A stretch of DNA of 64,000 nucleotides. It comes from Candidatus Devosia phytovorans (GTDB lineage Bacteria; Pseudomonadota; Alphaproteobacteria; Rhizobiales; Devosiaceae). The notes under the pieces were generated by a model that saw only the letters and a list, made by a program, of their open reading frames with translations, searched no databases and had not been told where the DNA came from. The translations under genes and the position numbers were made by a program. Shown here piece after piece: positions 49,519-58,602 of this stretch (positions within the stretch are counted from its first letter, which is position 1; the number at the start of each line of letters is the position of its first letter). Where the stretch lies: NCBI GenBank assembly GCA_029202405.1, contig CP119312.1, positions 3,911,001-3,975,000 on the forward strand, written 5' to 3'.

Positions 49519-50006
49519 GCTTGTGCGACAAGATGTTGGATGTCTTGCGCAAAATAGTTTTCCCCGCCCTGTCTACCCGCCCGCATAATGTGTGCAACCT
49601 CTTCATATGGGCGGCCTGCAGGCGAACAGTGGTGAAGCGCGCCGGGCACGGCTTTCGCTGGCGCCTGCAGGTCCGAGCATCGGCCGGCTGTGGCAAGGAT
49701 CACAGTCCGCGATAACCTCTGCTGAGCCAAAAACGGGCATCCCGGGACGGTCTCCGTCTCATTTTTAATTATCCAGAGGCGAAAGCCGTCTCATTATCCG
49801 CCCTTTGGGGCCAGGTGAAATGTGGAAACCGCAATGCAGGCGGCGTCTGTGCACGTCCGGACGATTGTGATGCTTAAATATTGAGCAACACCATGAATTT
49901 GCTAGTAAAAAATACGTTCTCAACACTCGCTTAATCAACTGCGCGCACCCTCTTCCCGGGAATGCATATCCGCTCCGGGGGGCGGATCAGACTTTGGGGG
50001 ACGACA
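49519..50006. other. 488-bp intergenic region with possible small RNA
   Basis: No protein gene is supported. It contains inverted arms CCTGCAGGCG (49615-49624) and CGCCTGCAGG (49662-49671). A terminator-like hairpin GGGACGG/CCGTCTC (49744-49760) follows, running into ATTTTTAATT. Because the atp operon already ends at 49518, this second terminator hints at a separate short transcript of about 150-250 nt. CCGTCTCATT...ATCC occurs twice near 49754 and 49787. AT-rich DNA follows and may hold the chemoreceptor promoter. Confidence 0.4.
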
Positions 50007-52166
50007 ATGGGCCAGTTTCTGGGCAATATCCGCCTGACTTTTGCCATAGCAGCCATGGCGGTGTGCTCCATCACCATAGCCATCGGCGTGGTATTGACCG
50101 GATTGTCGATCAGTCTCTCCGATACCGCCCGCCAGGATGGCGAGCAGGCGATGGCCAGTGCCAGCCGTATTTCGGCGGCAATCCTTCAGGTCAACCTGCC
50201 CAGTCTTGAAGTGGGCTCGGACGATGCCGGCAATGTGACGAGCCTCACCATGCGCTCCATGCCGCGCTTCCGCAGCCATGACGTGATTGATACCATCGCC
50301 CATGTGGCCGGGCAGAATGCGGCGATCTATGTCTTCGATGCCGAAGTCAGCCCCGATTTCAATCTCGGCACGTCGAGCCTGCTCAAGGCCGTTGGTGAGC
50401 GCCTGCTCGACGCGCCCATCCTGGCCGGCACGCCGCTGTTTGATTCCCTGATGGCCAGCCAGCCGGTGCGCGCCGAAGAGACGATCAACGGCATCGGCTA
50501 TTTCACGCTCTACCAGCCGATCGCCATGGCCGATGGCACAGTCATCGGCGCGCTGATGATCCTGGTAGCCCGGGCGCCGATCGAGGCCGTTGTCGGACAG
50601 AGCCTTGTCATGCTGACGATCATGGGTGGTCTCGCCCTGCTGCTGATCGGCCCGATTGCCCTCTTGCTGTCGCGCATGTTGACCCGTCCGATTCCGCGTC
50701 TGTCCAGCGTGATGAGCGCGGTTGCCGAGGGCGACCATGCCGTGGACGTGCCCTATACCGATCGCCGCAACGAGATCGGCACCATGGCGCGTGCCGTGGA
50801 AGTCTTCCGCGCCAATGCTGCGCGTGTTGCAGAAATGGGCGAGGAGACGAAGCGTCACCTGGTCGAGGCGGCCGATCATACCGGCCAGCTTGACGCCATT
50901 TCCATGTCGCAGGTGGTGGTCGAATTCGACCTCGACGGCAATGTTCTCACTGCCAATGACAATTTCCTCAACCTGCTGAACTATCGGCTCGACCAGATTG
51001 TCGGCCGTCCCAATGCGCAATTCCTCTTTGACGCCGATCCGGCATCGCCGAGCTATCGCCAGTTCTGGCTGGAGCTTGCCGGTGGCGAATTCAAGCGCGG
51101 CGAATATCGCCGACGCGGCAGCACAGGTCGGGAGGTGTGGATCCAGTCCACCTTCACGCCGATCCTGGGGCTCGATGGCCTGCCCTACAAGGTCGTGCAG
51201 TTCGCCACCGATGTCACCGCCCGCCGGCAGGCGGTCGCGGCAGTTGGTGATGGCCTCAAGCAATTGGCCGAGGGCAATCTGACCGGCCGGATTGAAACCC
51301 AGTTCCAGCCGGAATTCGAAGACCTGCGCCACGCCCTCAATGGCACGGTGGAGCGCTTTGCCGATGTGGTCGGCCAGCTGCGCCATACGTCCCGCGCCAT
51401 CAAGGCCGCCACGGGCGAGATCCTTTCCGGCGCCAATGATCTCTCCGAACGCACGACGCGCCAGGCTGCGACCATCGAAGAGACCTCCGCATCGATGGAT
51501 GCGCTTTCCGGCACTGTCGCCAGCAATGCCCGCATGGCGCAGGATGCCGCCGGCAAGGCCTCGGCCGTGTCCCGCGCTGCTTCGGAAAGCGGCACGGTGA
51601 TGACCCAGGCCAATGAGGCCATGGAGCGGATCACGCAGTCGTCGGCAAAGATTTCCAATATCATCGGCCTCATCGATGACATCGCCTTCCAGACCAATCT
51701 GCTGGCGCTCAACGCATCGGTCGAGGCCGCCCGGGCGGGTGATGCGGGCAAGGGTTTTGCTGTGGTGGCCGTGGAAGTGCGCCGCCTCGCCCAGTCGGCC
51801 GCTTCGGCTTCCGGAGATGTAAAGCTTCTGGTCGAGCAGTCGGCCAGTGAGGTCAAGGGCGGCTCAAAGCTCGTCTCGGAAGCAGCTGGACGGCTTTCCG
51901 ACATGCTGGCCGCCGTGCAGCAGAACAGCGAACTGCTCGAAGCCATCGCCCGCGCCAGCGGCGATCAGGCCATGGCGATCGACGAGGTGCTGACGGCCGT
52001 GCGCACGCTTGACCAGATGACGCAGCATAATGCGGCCCTGGCCGAGGAAACCAATGCCGCGCTGGAGCAGACCGAGGCCCAGGCGCAGACGCTGGACCGC
52101 ATCGTCGATGTATTCTTGCTGGACGATCCCAAGCCGGTACCGGTCGCCGAATTGCGCGTCGCCTAG
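50007..52166 (+). CDS. Methyl-accepting chemotaxis protein with PAS domain
   Basis: 719 residues. Membrane helix 1 at about 11-33, a periplasmic sensor of about 165 residues (35-197), helix 2 at 198-222, HAMP 223-275, PAS about 300-405, a second HAMP-like stretch 410-455, and the signalling domain 465-700 with IGLIDDIAFQTNLLALNASVEAARAGDAGKGFAVVA-type core. A strong GGGGG lies seven bases before the ATG. It ends VPVAELRVA without a clear CheR-binding pentapeptide. Ligand unknown; the periplasmic domain looks like a single Cache-type unit, which I infer only from size and the VFDAEV / NGIGYFTLYQPI pattern. Overlaps the convergent racemase by four bases. Confidence 0.9.
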   Translation: MGQFLGNIRLTFAIAAMAVCSITIAIGVVLTGLSISLSDTARQDGEQAMASASRISAAILQVNLPSLEVGSDDAGNVTSLTMRSMPRFRSHDVIDTIAHVAGQNAAIYVFDAEVSPDFNLGTSSLLKAVGERLLDAPILAGTPLFDSLMASQPVRAEETINGIGYFTLYQPIAMADGTVIGALMILVARAPIEAVVGQSLVMLTIMGGLALLLIGPIALLLSRMLTRPIPRLSSVMSAVAEGDHAVDVPYTDRRNEIGTMARAVEVFRANAARVAEMGEETKRHLVEAADHTGQLDAISMSQVVVEFDLDGNVLTANDNFLNLLNYRLDQIVGRPNAQFLFDADPASPSYRQFWLELAGGEFKRGEYRRRGSTGREVWIQSTFTPILGLDGLPYKVVQFATDVTARRQAVAAVGDGLKQLAEGNLTGRIETQFQPEFEDLRHALNGTVERFADVVGQLRHTSRAIKAATGEILSGANDLSERTTRQAATIEETSASMDALSGTVASNARMAQDAAGKASAVSRAASESGTVMTQANEAMERITQSSAKISNIIGLIDDIAFQTNLLALNASVEAARAGDAGKGFAVVAVEVRRLAQSAASASGDVKLLVEQSASEVKGGSKLVSEAAGRLSDMLAAVQQNSELLEAIARASGDQAMAIDEVLTAVRTLDQMTQHNAALAEETNAALEQTEAQAQTLDRIVDVFLLDDPKPVPVAELRVA

Positions 52167-52849
52167 CTCAGGGCGGCGCTGACCAATGCTCTGGCATGGA
52201 GGTCTGTGGTATCATAGACGGGCAGGGGACTGACGCTGTCGTCGATCAGCATGGTGATCTCGGTACAACCCAGGATCACCGCCTCGGCGCCGCGGGCCTT
52301 GAGCCGCTCGATGGCCGTCACATAGACCTGCCGCGACTCCTCGCGGATGATGCCCAGGCAGAGCTCATCATAGATGATGCCGTTGAGATTGGTGCGATCG
52401 ACCTCGGGGATCAATGCGGTCAAGCCGCGCTCGGCCAAGCGGTCGCGATAAAAGCCCATTTCCATGGTAAACCGGGTGCCCAGCAGGCCCACCGTCTCGA
52501 ACTTATCCCCCAGCAGCGCATCGCTGGTAGGATCGGCGATATGGACGAAGGGCACGGAAATGGCACTGATGATCTGGTCGGCGACGATATGCATGGTGTT
52601 GGTGGCAAGGCCGATGACCTCAGCGCCCGCCTGTTCGAGCCCTTTGGCGATCTCGGCGAGTTGCCGGCCAGCGCCTGCCCAGTCACCCGCCGCCTGCATT
52701 TCGGCAATGGGTGCAAAGTCCACCGAATGGACGATCAGTGGCGCGGAGTGCAATCCGCCCAGCCGGCGCGCCACTTCCTGGTTGAGCACGCGGTAGTAAT
52801 GCGCGGTGGATTCCCAGCTCATGCCGCCGATCAGGCCGATGGTCTTCAT
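52163..52849 (-). CDS. Aspartate/glutamate racemase family protein (YgeA-like)
   Basis: 228 residues of the PLP-independent amino-acid racemase fold: KTIGLIGGMSWESTAHYY, LATNTMHIVAD and ILGCTEITMLI. The first catalytic position is Thr (A-T-N-T-M-H) and the second is Cys (GCTE). That Thr/Cys pair is what I recall for E. coli YgeA, a broad-specificity racemase, rather than the Cys/Cys pair of strict aspartate racemases. It may make D-amino acids for the wall or for signalling. First gene downstream of rppH with nine bases between. Confidence 0.85.
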   Translation of the reverse strand: MKTIGLIGGMSWESTAHYYRVLNQEVARRLGGLHSAPLIVHSVDFAPIAEMQAAGDWAGAGRQLAEIAKGLEQAGAEVIGLATNTMHIVADQIISAISVPFVHIADPTSDALLGDKFETVGLLGTRFTMEMGFYRDRLAERGLTALIPEVDRTNLNGIIYDELCLGIIREESRQVYVTAIERLKARGAEAVILGCTEITMLIDDSVSPLPVYDTTDLHARALVSAALS

Positions 52850-52858
52850 GATTGTCCT

Positions 52859-53389
52859 TCAGGCAAAGCGCTCTGGAATGTCGGCGAAGGCTTCCACGAC
52901 CTTGTCATAGGCGTCCTTCTTGAAGGGCACGATGAGGCCGGGGGTGCGGCTGAGTTTTTCCCAGCGCCAGTCATCGAATTCGGCCTTGTGCTTGCCGCCG
53001 CCGGGCTTGATCACATTGATCTCGTGCTCGTCGCCGGTAAAGGCAAAGGCGAACCAGCGCTGGCGCTGGCCGCGATACTTGCCCTTGAGCGCCACGCCCA
53101 GGGATTCCTCGGGCAGGTCGTAGAAAATCCATTCCGGGGCTTCGGCGAGCAGGCTTACCGAGGCAATGCTGGTTTCCTCGAAAAGCTCGCGCAAGGCCGC
53201 CTTGAGGGGGTCCTCACCCTTGTCGATGCCGCCCTGGGGCATCTGCCAGGGCGCGCCCTGCGCGGCGCTCTTTTCCGGGTCGTCCTCGCCGCGTCGCTTG
53301 CCGATGAAGACTTCGCCCTTGCTGTTGAAGACGGCAATGCCCACGCAGTCGCGATAGGGCAGGGATTCTCGGGTCGGACGGACGGGCAT
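52859..53389 (-). CDS. rppH: RNA pyrophosphohydrolase RppH
   Basis: Removes pyrophosphate from 5'-triphosphorylated mRNA, starting decay; also known as IalA. SLPYRDCVGIAVFNSKGEVFIGKRR, WQMPQGGIDKGEDPLKAALRELFEET (Nudix box) and EWIFYDLP are family motifs. 176 residues. It lies nine bases after yibQ on the minus strand. Confidence 0.93.
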   Translation of the reverse strand: MPVRPTRESLPYRDCVGIAVFNSKGEVFIGKRRGEDDPEKSAAQGAPWQMPQGGIDKGEDPLKAALRELFEETSIASVSLLAEAPEWIFYDLPEESLGVALKGKYRGQRQRWFAFAFTGDEHEINVIKPGGGKHKAEFDDWRWEKLSRTPGLIVPFKKDAYDKVVEAFADIPERFA

Positions 53390-53398
53390 GGCGAAAAC

Positions 53399-54523
53399 CT
53401 ATTTCATCAGGGCGCTGGCAGGCACCAGCGAAATGCCCTTGGTCTCGAGGTCGCGCGACCATTCGCTGATTGCGGCCATCGAGATGGGCAGGGCAGAGAC
53501 AATACCAATTGCCTGCCCATTCTCCAGCGCCTTGGCTTCAAGGCTGGCAAGCGCTGCCAGTATGGCCTGGCGGGACGGATTGGCGTCGATGACGAGATCG
53601 GATCGCGAGAAGGGCACCTTGTTGCCCTGCGCCAGTTGCGGCGCCAGCGAGCGGTTGGACGAGCCGTCATCGATATAGCCCAGGCCTCGCGCGCCCAGTT
53701 CTTCCATGATGGGGGCGAAATCCTGGGCAGAGGCGGTAAAGCGGGCTCCCATGTTGTTAATGACACCGGTATAGCCGCCAAAGCGGGACATCAGCCAAAA
53801 AAGCTTGTCGAGATTGGCGCGGGGTGTCTCGCCAGTCAGCAGCGTCTGCGGGCCGGGATCATTCTGCGGGTAGTCGAAGGGCTCGAGCGGGATCTCGAGC
53901 ATGACCTCATGGCCTGCCATGCGCGCCGCCGAGACAGTATTGGACAGCGTCTTGCCATAGGGAGCAAAGGCCAGGGTCACCGACTCGGGCAGGCTTTCGA
54001 TGGCTTCGAGCGAACCCTGTTCGTTGATACCAAGCCCGGTCACAATGACCGCGATCCTGGGGCCCCCGGCTGCGGCGGCGCCGCTGATCGGGGCGGCATA
54101 GGCGGCAAACGGGGTGAGGCCGGTTGCGGCAATGCGGGGAATCGAGCCATTGCTGGTTTCCTCGCTCAGGTCGGGCAGGGCACCAAATACATCGGGCAGG
54201 CCGGCAATGGCACCCGTGCCGGATGTTCCCGGCGGCGCGGCTTCGGCGCCATCAACGGGATATTCCTGAGGATCGGCGGTGATTGTCACCGGGCCGGTCG
54301 AGAGCTCATTGGCCAGCTCGTTCTGGCCGCGCACCGAAGTAATGGCCACTTCCTGGCTGGGTCGTCCGCCGTTGGGATCGTCGGTCAGCAGCACACGCAG
54401 GGCAAAGCCGGCGCCAATCAGGACCAGAATGGCGAACAGTACCCGCGCCAGCGGAAAGTGCGGCCGTGTGCCAGGCTTGCGCTTGCGGCCGGTCAGCGGT
54501 GTCGAGAGGTCATTGGCCATCAT
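53399..54523 (-). CDS. yibQ: Divergent polysaccharide deacetylase (YibQ family)
   Basis: 374 residues with one N-terminal membrane anchor (about 27-46), a low-complexity linker to about 150, then a deacetylase-like barrel: RIAVIVTGLGINEQGSLEAIESLPESVTLAFAPYG, HEVMLEIPLEPFDYP, GYTGVINNMGARFT, GYIDDGSS. Family DUF610/YibQ; the metal-binding residues are altered from those of true polysaccharide deacetylases, so activity is unproven. It travels with envC and ctpA and probably acts in peptidoglycan remodelling. Confidence 0.88.
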   Translation of the reverse strand: MMANDLSTPLTGRKRKPGTRPHFPLARVLFAILVLIGAGFALRVLLTDDPNGGRPSQEVAITSVRGQNELANELSTGPVTITADPQEYPVDGAEAAPPGTSGTGAIAGLPDVFGALPDLSEETSNGSIPRIAATGLTPFAAYAAPISGAAAAGGPRIAVIVTGLGINEQGSLEAIESLPESVTLAFAPYGKTLSNTVSAARMAGHEVMLEIPLEPFDYPQNDPGPQTLLTGETPRANLDKLFWLMSRFGGYTGVINNMGARFTASAQDFAPIMEELGARGLGYIDDGSSNRSLAPQLAQGNKVPFSRSDLVIDANPSRQAILAALASLEAKALENGQAIGIVSALPISMAAISEWSRDLETKGISLVPASALMK

Positions 54524-54616
54524 CTGTTTCCACGCAGGAAAAGACAGCGGGGGCGAGGCAGCGAATCAGCCGCCCCGCCCCCGGCAATTTGCATAGCACA
54601 GCAGGCCTGCCTGCCG

Positions 54617-56074
54617 TTATTCGGCCTTGGGCGGGAAGGCTGCGTCGGTCTCCTCGCCCAGCATCAGCCGGATGGCATATTGCAGCTGGGTGTCTTCCGA
54701 CTTCTCGGCCGGTACATAGACCGACGAGCCGACGCTGCTTTCTTCCTGGCCTTCGATGGTGATGTGGCCAGCCAAGCCCGCTTCGCCGATGATCTCGTCG
54801 CGGCCTTGGAATTCCTCGGGCACGACCTGCTTGATCTCGATGTCGGGCGTGATGCCCAGCGCCTGGATCGAGCGGTTGTTCGGCGTGTAGTAGCGGGCCG
54901 TGGTCAGGCGCATGGCGCCATCGGGGCCGAGCGAAATGATCGACTGCACCGAACCCTTGCCGAAGCTGCGGGTGCCCACGACGGTGGCGCGCTTATGGTC
55001 CTGCAGGGCGCCAGCGACGATTTCAGACGCCGAGGCCGACCCACCATTGACGAGAACGACCATGGGCACGCTGGCCAGCTGGCTGTCCAGCGGATCCGGC
55101 TGAGCGTCATAGCGGGCGCTTTCCTCGGGAATGCGGCCACGGGTCAGGACGACGGCGCCCTGCTTGAGGAAGGCGTCAGCCACATAGACCGACTGGTCGA
55201 CAAGGCCGCCCGGATTGTTGCGCAGGTCGAGGATGATGCCCTTGGGCGCCACGCCATCGCGTTCGGCATAGATATCCTTAATGGCATTTTCGATGCCCAC
55301 AAAGGCCTGTTCGGAGAAGCGCGAGAGGCGCAGCAGGGCGATGTCGCCCTCGCCTTCTTCTTCGCCGCCTTCCATGCTCCAGCGCACGGCGCGCATGGCA
55401 ATGGTGGCACGCGTCAGCTCGAAGTCGAGCGGCTTGTCGACACCTTCGCGGGCGATGGTGATCTTGACCGACGTTCCCAACGGGCCGCGCATCTTGCCGA
55501 CGGCGTCGTCAAGGGTCAGGCCCTGCACGTCCGAACCGTCAATCTGGATGATCAGGTCGTTGGCCAGAACGCCGGCCTTGGCGGCAGGCGTATCGTCGAT
55601 CGGGGAGACGACCTTGACCACGCCGTCTTCCATCGTGACTTCGATACCAAGGCCGCCGAATTCACCGGATGTGTCCTGGCTGAAATCGTCATAGTCCTGC
55701 GGCGGCAGGTAGCCCGAATGCGGATCGAGAGAGGTCAGCATGCCCTGGATGGCGGCGCGGATCAGTTCCTGCTCGTCCGGCGGATCGACATATTCGGCGC
55801 GGATGCGGTCGAAGATTTCGCCGAACAGATTGAGATCGGCATAGATTTCGAGCGGATCACGCGGTGCGGCGGCGTTTTCCTCGGCCGTTGGCTCGGGCTG
55901 TTCGCCGCTGGGCGCTTCGTCGGCCGGCGGCGTCTGGTCAGGAGCCTGATCTTCGGCCGGGGGTGCCTGTTCTTCCTGTGCAGGAGCCGGGGTTGGCTCC
56001 TGTGCGATCAACAGGCCAGCGGGCAGCGACAGCGCCGCGATGATGGCGAGCGTGCTAAGGGGAGTCAGGCGCAT
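54617..56074 (-). CDS. ctpA: Carboxy-terminal processing protease CtpA
   Basis: 485 residues: signal peptide to about residue 24 (LIAQ), a Pro/Glu/Ala-rich linker to 70, PDZ about 138-215, and a tail-specific protease domain with GGSASASEI (344-352, catalytic Ser) and catalytic Lys373 in SFGKGSVQ. It degrades periplasmic substrates, in other bacteria including peptidoglycan hydrolases. It follows envC after seven bases, the usual pairing. Confidence 0.94.
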   Translation of the reverse strand: MRLTPLSTLAIIAALSLPAGLLIAQEPTPAPAQEEQAPPAEDQAPDQTPPADEAPSGEQPEPTAEENAAAPRDPLEIYADLNLFGEIFDRIRAEYVDPPDEQELIRAAIQGMLTSLDPHSGYLPPQDYDDFSQDTSGEFGGLGIEVTMEDGVVKVVSPIDDTPAAKAGVLANDLIIQIDGSDVQGLTLDDAVGKMRGPLGTSVKITIAREGVDKPLDFELTRATIAMRAVRWSMEGGEEEGEGDIALLRLSRFSEQAFVGIENAIKDIYAERDGVAPKGIILDLRNNPGGLVDQSVYVADAFLKQGAVVLTRGRIPEESARYDAQPDPLDSQLASVPMVVLVNGGSASASEIVAGALQDHKRATVVGTRSFGKGSVQSIISLGPDGAMRLTTARYYTPNNRSIQALGITPDIEIKQVVPEEFQGRDEIIGEAGLAGHITIEGQEESSVGSSVYVPAEKSEDTQLQYAIRLMLGEETDAAFPPKAE

Positions 56075-56081
56075 GAGGGTT

Positions 56082-57437
56082 CTATCCACTCTGTGTCGGG
56101 GTGGCCCACCACCCGGTCGGGTCGATGGGCTCGTTGTTTTGTCGCAGTTCAATATAGAGGGTCGGCTGGGCGGCGCCAGCGTTGGTGGTGACGGAACGGC
56201 CAATTGTGCGTGAGCCCATGGTGCCCAGCGGCATGCCCATCTGCACGAATTGTCCGATATCGACGCTGACCGCGTCGAGGCCCGCAAGGAGCGCGGTATA
56301 GTTCTGGCCCGTATTGAGAATGATGATTTGGCCGTAATTGAGGTAAGGGCCCTTGTAGAGCACCCAGCCGTCGGCTGGCGCCACCACCTGCGCCTCGGCG
56401 CGGGTGACCACGGAGATGCCATGGGTCAGACCGCCGAAGCCATCGCTGGTGCCATAGTCGGCGACATTGACGCCATTGGAGGGCATGGTCAGGTGGCCGC
56501 GAATGGCACCGAAGGGTACGGCTGGTTCGGTGCGCGCGGCATTGGCCAGGGCGGTGCGGATTTCCGTCTCGGTCATGGTCGGCGCATCAGGGTCGGGCGT
56601 CGGGGCTGGCGTGTTGACCGCCGTGGCGCGACGCGACAGGCTCGAGATTAATTCCTGCAGCGTCGTGGCGCGGGAGGCCAGCGCCACGGCCTCCGCCTCT
56701 TCTGTTTCCAGCTGGTCATTGCGCTGGTCGATACCCTGGCGGCGCGCGGCGATCAGCGTGGCGATGCGCAGCTGCTCTTCCTCGAGCACTTCGTAATTAG
56801 CCTTGAGGGTGGCTTCTTCCTCCAGTGCTTGGGTCTTGATGTCGGTCAGGGCTTTGAGATCGGCCGTCACCGCTTCGGCCTTGGCCTGCAGCTGCGGCAC
56901 GATGGCGGCGATCAGCATGGCGCTGCGCGCCGAGCCGAGGGCGTCATCGGGATCGACGATCAGCGCCGGGGGCGGATTGAGGCTGATGCGCTGTAGCGCC
57001 GCCATCACATTGGCGACCTCGGCATTGGAGCCGTCGAGCCGGCCACGCACCTCGAATTCCTGGACGATCAGCGCCGAGAGGCGCTCCTCGACATCCGCCA
57101 CTTCGATCTCGGCCAGCTTGACCCGCTGGGCGGCGGCGATCAGGGCAGCGTTCTGGCGGGTGCGGTCGCCCTCCATCTCGGCAATGTCGGCCTTGAGCGC
57201 ATCGATACGCTCCTGGCTCAGCGTCATGGATTGCTCCATGGCTTCCACGTCTGCCTGTGTCGGAATGGCGGGACCAGCGGGGGTGGCCACCGGTTCGGTG
57301 GTGGAAATGGTGCCGCGGAGCGGCACATCCTCACCCGGGGGCTGTTCCGTCTGCGCCATGAGCGGAAGGCTGACGGAGCCCGCCAGCAGCAGGCCGGCCA
57401 GCATCACACCCCATCTCTTGCGCGGCCGCAGAGCCAT
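56082..57437 (-). CDS. envC: Murein hydrolase activator EnvC family (degenerate LytM)
   Basis: 451 residues: signal peptide (MLAGLLLAGSVSLPLMAQ), a long coiled coil about 60-280, and a C-terminal LytM domain. In the LytM part the zinc ligands of active peptidases are replaced (GISVV in place of H-x-G-x-D; TALLAGL in place of the final H-x-H). It is therefore expected to activate amidases at the division site rather than to cut peptidoglycan. The ATG at 57437 has GGAGAGG five bases upstream and is preferred to one 48 bases earlier. Confidence 0.9.
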   Translation of the reverse strand: MALRPRKRWGVMLAGLLLAGSVSLPLMAQTEQPPGEDVPLRGTISTTEPVATPAGPAIPTQADVEAMEQSMTLSQERIDALKADIAEMEGDRTRQNAALIAAAQRVKLAEIEVADVEERLSALIVQEFEVRGRLDGSNAEVANVMAALQRISLNPPPALIVDPDDALGSARSAMLIAAIVPQLQAKAEAVTADLKALTDIKTQALEEEATLKANYEVLEEEQLRIATLIAARRQGIDQRNDQLETEEAEAVALASRATTLQELISSLSRRATAVNTPAPTPDPDAPTMTETEIRTALANAARTEPAVPFGAIRGHLTMPSNGVNVADYGTSDGFGGLTHGISVVTRAEAQVVAPADGWVLYKGPYLNYGQIIILNTGQNYTALLAGLDAVSVDIGQFVQMGMPLGTMGSRTIGRSVTTNAGAAQPTLYIELRQNNEPIDPTGWWATPTQSG

Positions 57438-57507
57438 GCCCTCTCCACCATGGGTCGCATGACCCCGAATCAATTCCCGCACCATAGCAAGGGTGAAGAA
57501 AACCGCA

Positions 57508-57525
57508 GGTTAACGTTGCTTAACC
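57508..57525. promoter_or_regulatory. GGTTAA-N6-TTAACC inverted repeat upstream of envC
   Basis: A perfect 6-bp inverted repeat with a six-base centre, between rlmH and envC. It resembles a CtrA box (TTAA-N7-TTAA) but the spacing is one short, so CtrA control is only a possibility. Confidence 0.35.
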
Positions 57526-57539
57526 ATGTGGTGATTGCG

Positions 57540-58022
57540 CTAGTCACCCCGGTGATAGGGATGGCCGCTCAGGATCGTGGTCGTTCGATAGAGCTGTTCT
57601 GCCAGCATGATGCGGACCAGCTGGTGTGGCCAGACCATAGGAGAGAAGCTGACCACAAGGTCGGCCTGCTTGACCAAGTCCGGATCGATACCGTCGGCGC
57701 CGCCGATGATGAAGCTTACGGCCGGGCGGCCGTCGTCGCGCCAGCGGCCGATCTGGCTGGCGAAGGCCTCCGAGCCGAGGCCCTTGCCGCGCTCGTCGAG
57801 CGCCACGATGATCCCGTCGGGCAGGGCCGCGCGCAACCCCTTGGCCTCGTCAGCCTTGCGGCTGGCCGAGGAAGAGGCGCGGGATTCGGTGAGTTCGATC
57901 ACGTCGAAATGGGTCAGTGCCAGCGGCTTGCCGCCGCCGACAGCGCGATCGAGATAGCGGGCGACCAGTTCCCGCTCCGGTCCGGATTTCATCCGGCCGA
58001 CGGCCGCGATCGTGATACGCAT
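57540..58022 (-). CDS. rlmH: 23S rRNA pseudouridine-1915 N3-methyltransferase RlmH
   Basis: SPOUT methyltransferase acting on 70S ribosomes. RITIAAVGRMKSGPERELVARYLDRA, ALDERGKGLGSEAFA and FIIGGADGIDPDLV are the family motifs; the knot with the S-adenosylmethionine site is in the second half. 160 residues. Nine bases after rsfS. Confidence 0.95.
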   Translation of the reverse strand: MRITIAAVGRMKSGPERELVARYLDRAVGGGKPLALTHFDVIELTESRASSSASRKADEAKGLRAALPDGIIVALDERGKGLGSEAFASQIGRWRDDGRPAVSFIIGGADGIDPDLVKQADLVVSFSPMVWPHQLVRIMLAEQLYRTTTILSGHPYHRGD

Positions 58023-58031
58023 ATCGAAAGG

Positions 58032-58424
58032 CTAGTGCTGGTCAGCCGCGAAATCGGCCTGCCACATCTTCTCGATATTGTAGAATTCGCGCACTTCCGG
58101 ACGGAAGATGTGGACGATGACATCGCCGGCATCGACCAGCACCCAGTCGCAATGGGGCAGGCCTTCGATGCGCGGCTTGCCATAACCGGCATCGCGCAGG
58201 GCGGTGACCATCTGGTCGGCAACGGCGCCGACGTGACGCTGGCTGCGACCGGAGGCGACGACCATGTGATCGGCCAGCGAGGACTTGCCGGTGATATCCA
58301 CGGCAACGATTTCCTCGGCCTTGGCATCGTCAAGGCAGTCGAGGATTACATCGATCATGGGACGTTCCGGATTGGCCACAACGGCGTTCGGGGCGGAAAC
58401 GGTGTTCTCGGGCAGCGCGGTCAT
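58032..58424 (-). CDS. rsfS: Ribosome silencing factor RsfS
   Basis: Binds uL14 and blocks subunit joining under starvation. LDDAKAEEIVAVDITGKSSLADHMVVASGRSQRHV and GDVIVHIFRPEVREFYNIEKMW are the family signature. 130 residues from the ATG at 58424, which has AAGG nine bases upstream; an ATG seven codons earlier (58445) is an alternative. Followed by rlmH, the standard order. Confidence 0.94.
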   Translation of the reverse strand: MTALPENTVSAPNAVVANPERPMIDVILDCLDDAKAEEIVAVDITGKSSLADHMVVASGRSQRHVGAVADQMVTALRDAGYGKPRIEGLPHCDWVLVDAGDVIVHIFRPEVREFYNIEKMWQADFAADQH

Positions 58425-58602
58425 CAGCAATGACCTTGCGCCCATGCCTGTGCATGGGTCATGCGTAAAATCAGCATCCTTGGTTGTTGATCGGAAAAGC
58501 CAGGCGTTTTGTAAAACCGCAAGCCGTCAGTTCCTGTTTTGGTGACATCTATCACACCAGCACAATATGCGCGTTTGGTGACAGTTTCGCAAGATTGGGT
58601 CT

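Noticed and set aside
52196..56191. A 1331-codon open frame on the plus strand opposite rppH, yibQ and ctpA
   Set aside because: It mirrors three well-supported minus-strand genes; long antisense frames are expected in GC-rich DNA with G/C third positions. Its translation has no recognisable motif and is low-complexity Gly/Ala/Arg/His.
57508..57525. A CtrA binding site
   Set aside because: Half-sites are spaced by six rather than seven bases; kept only as an inverted repeat.
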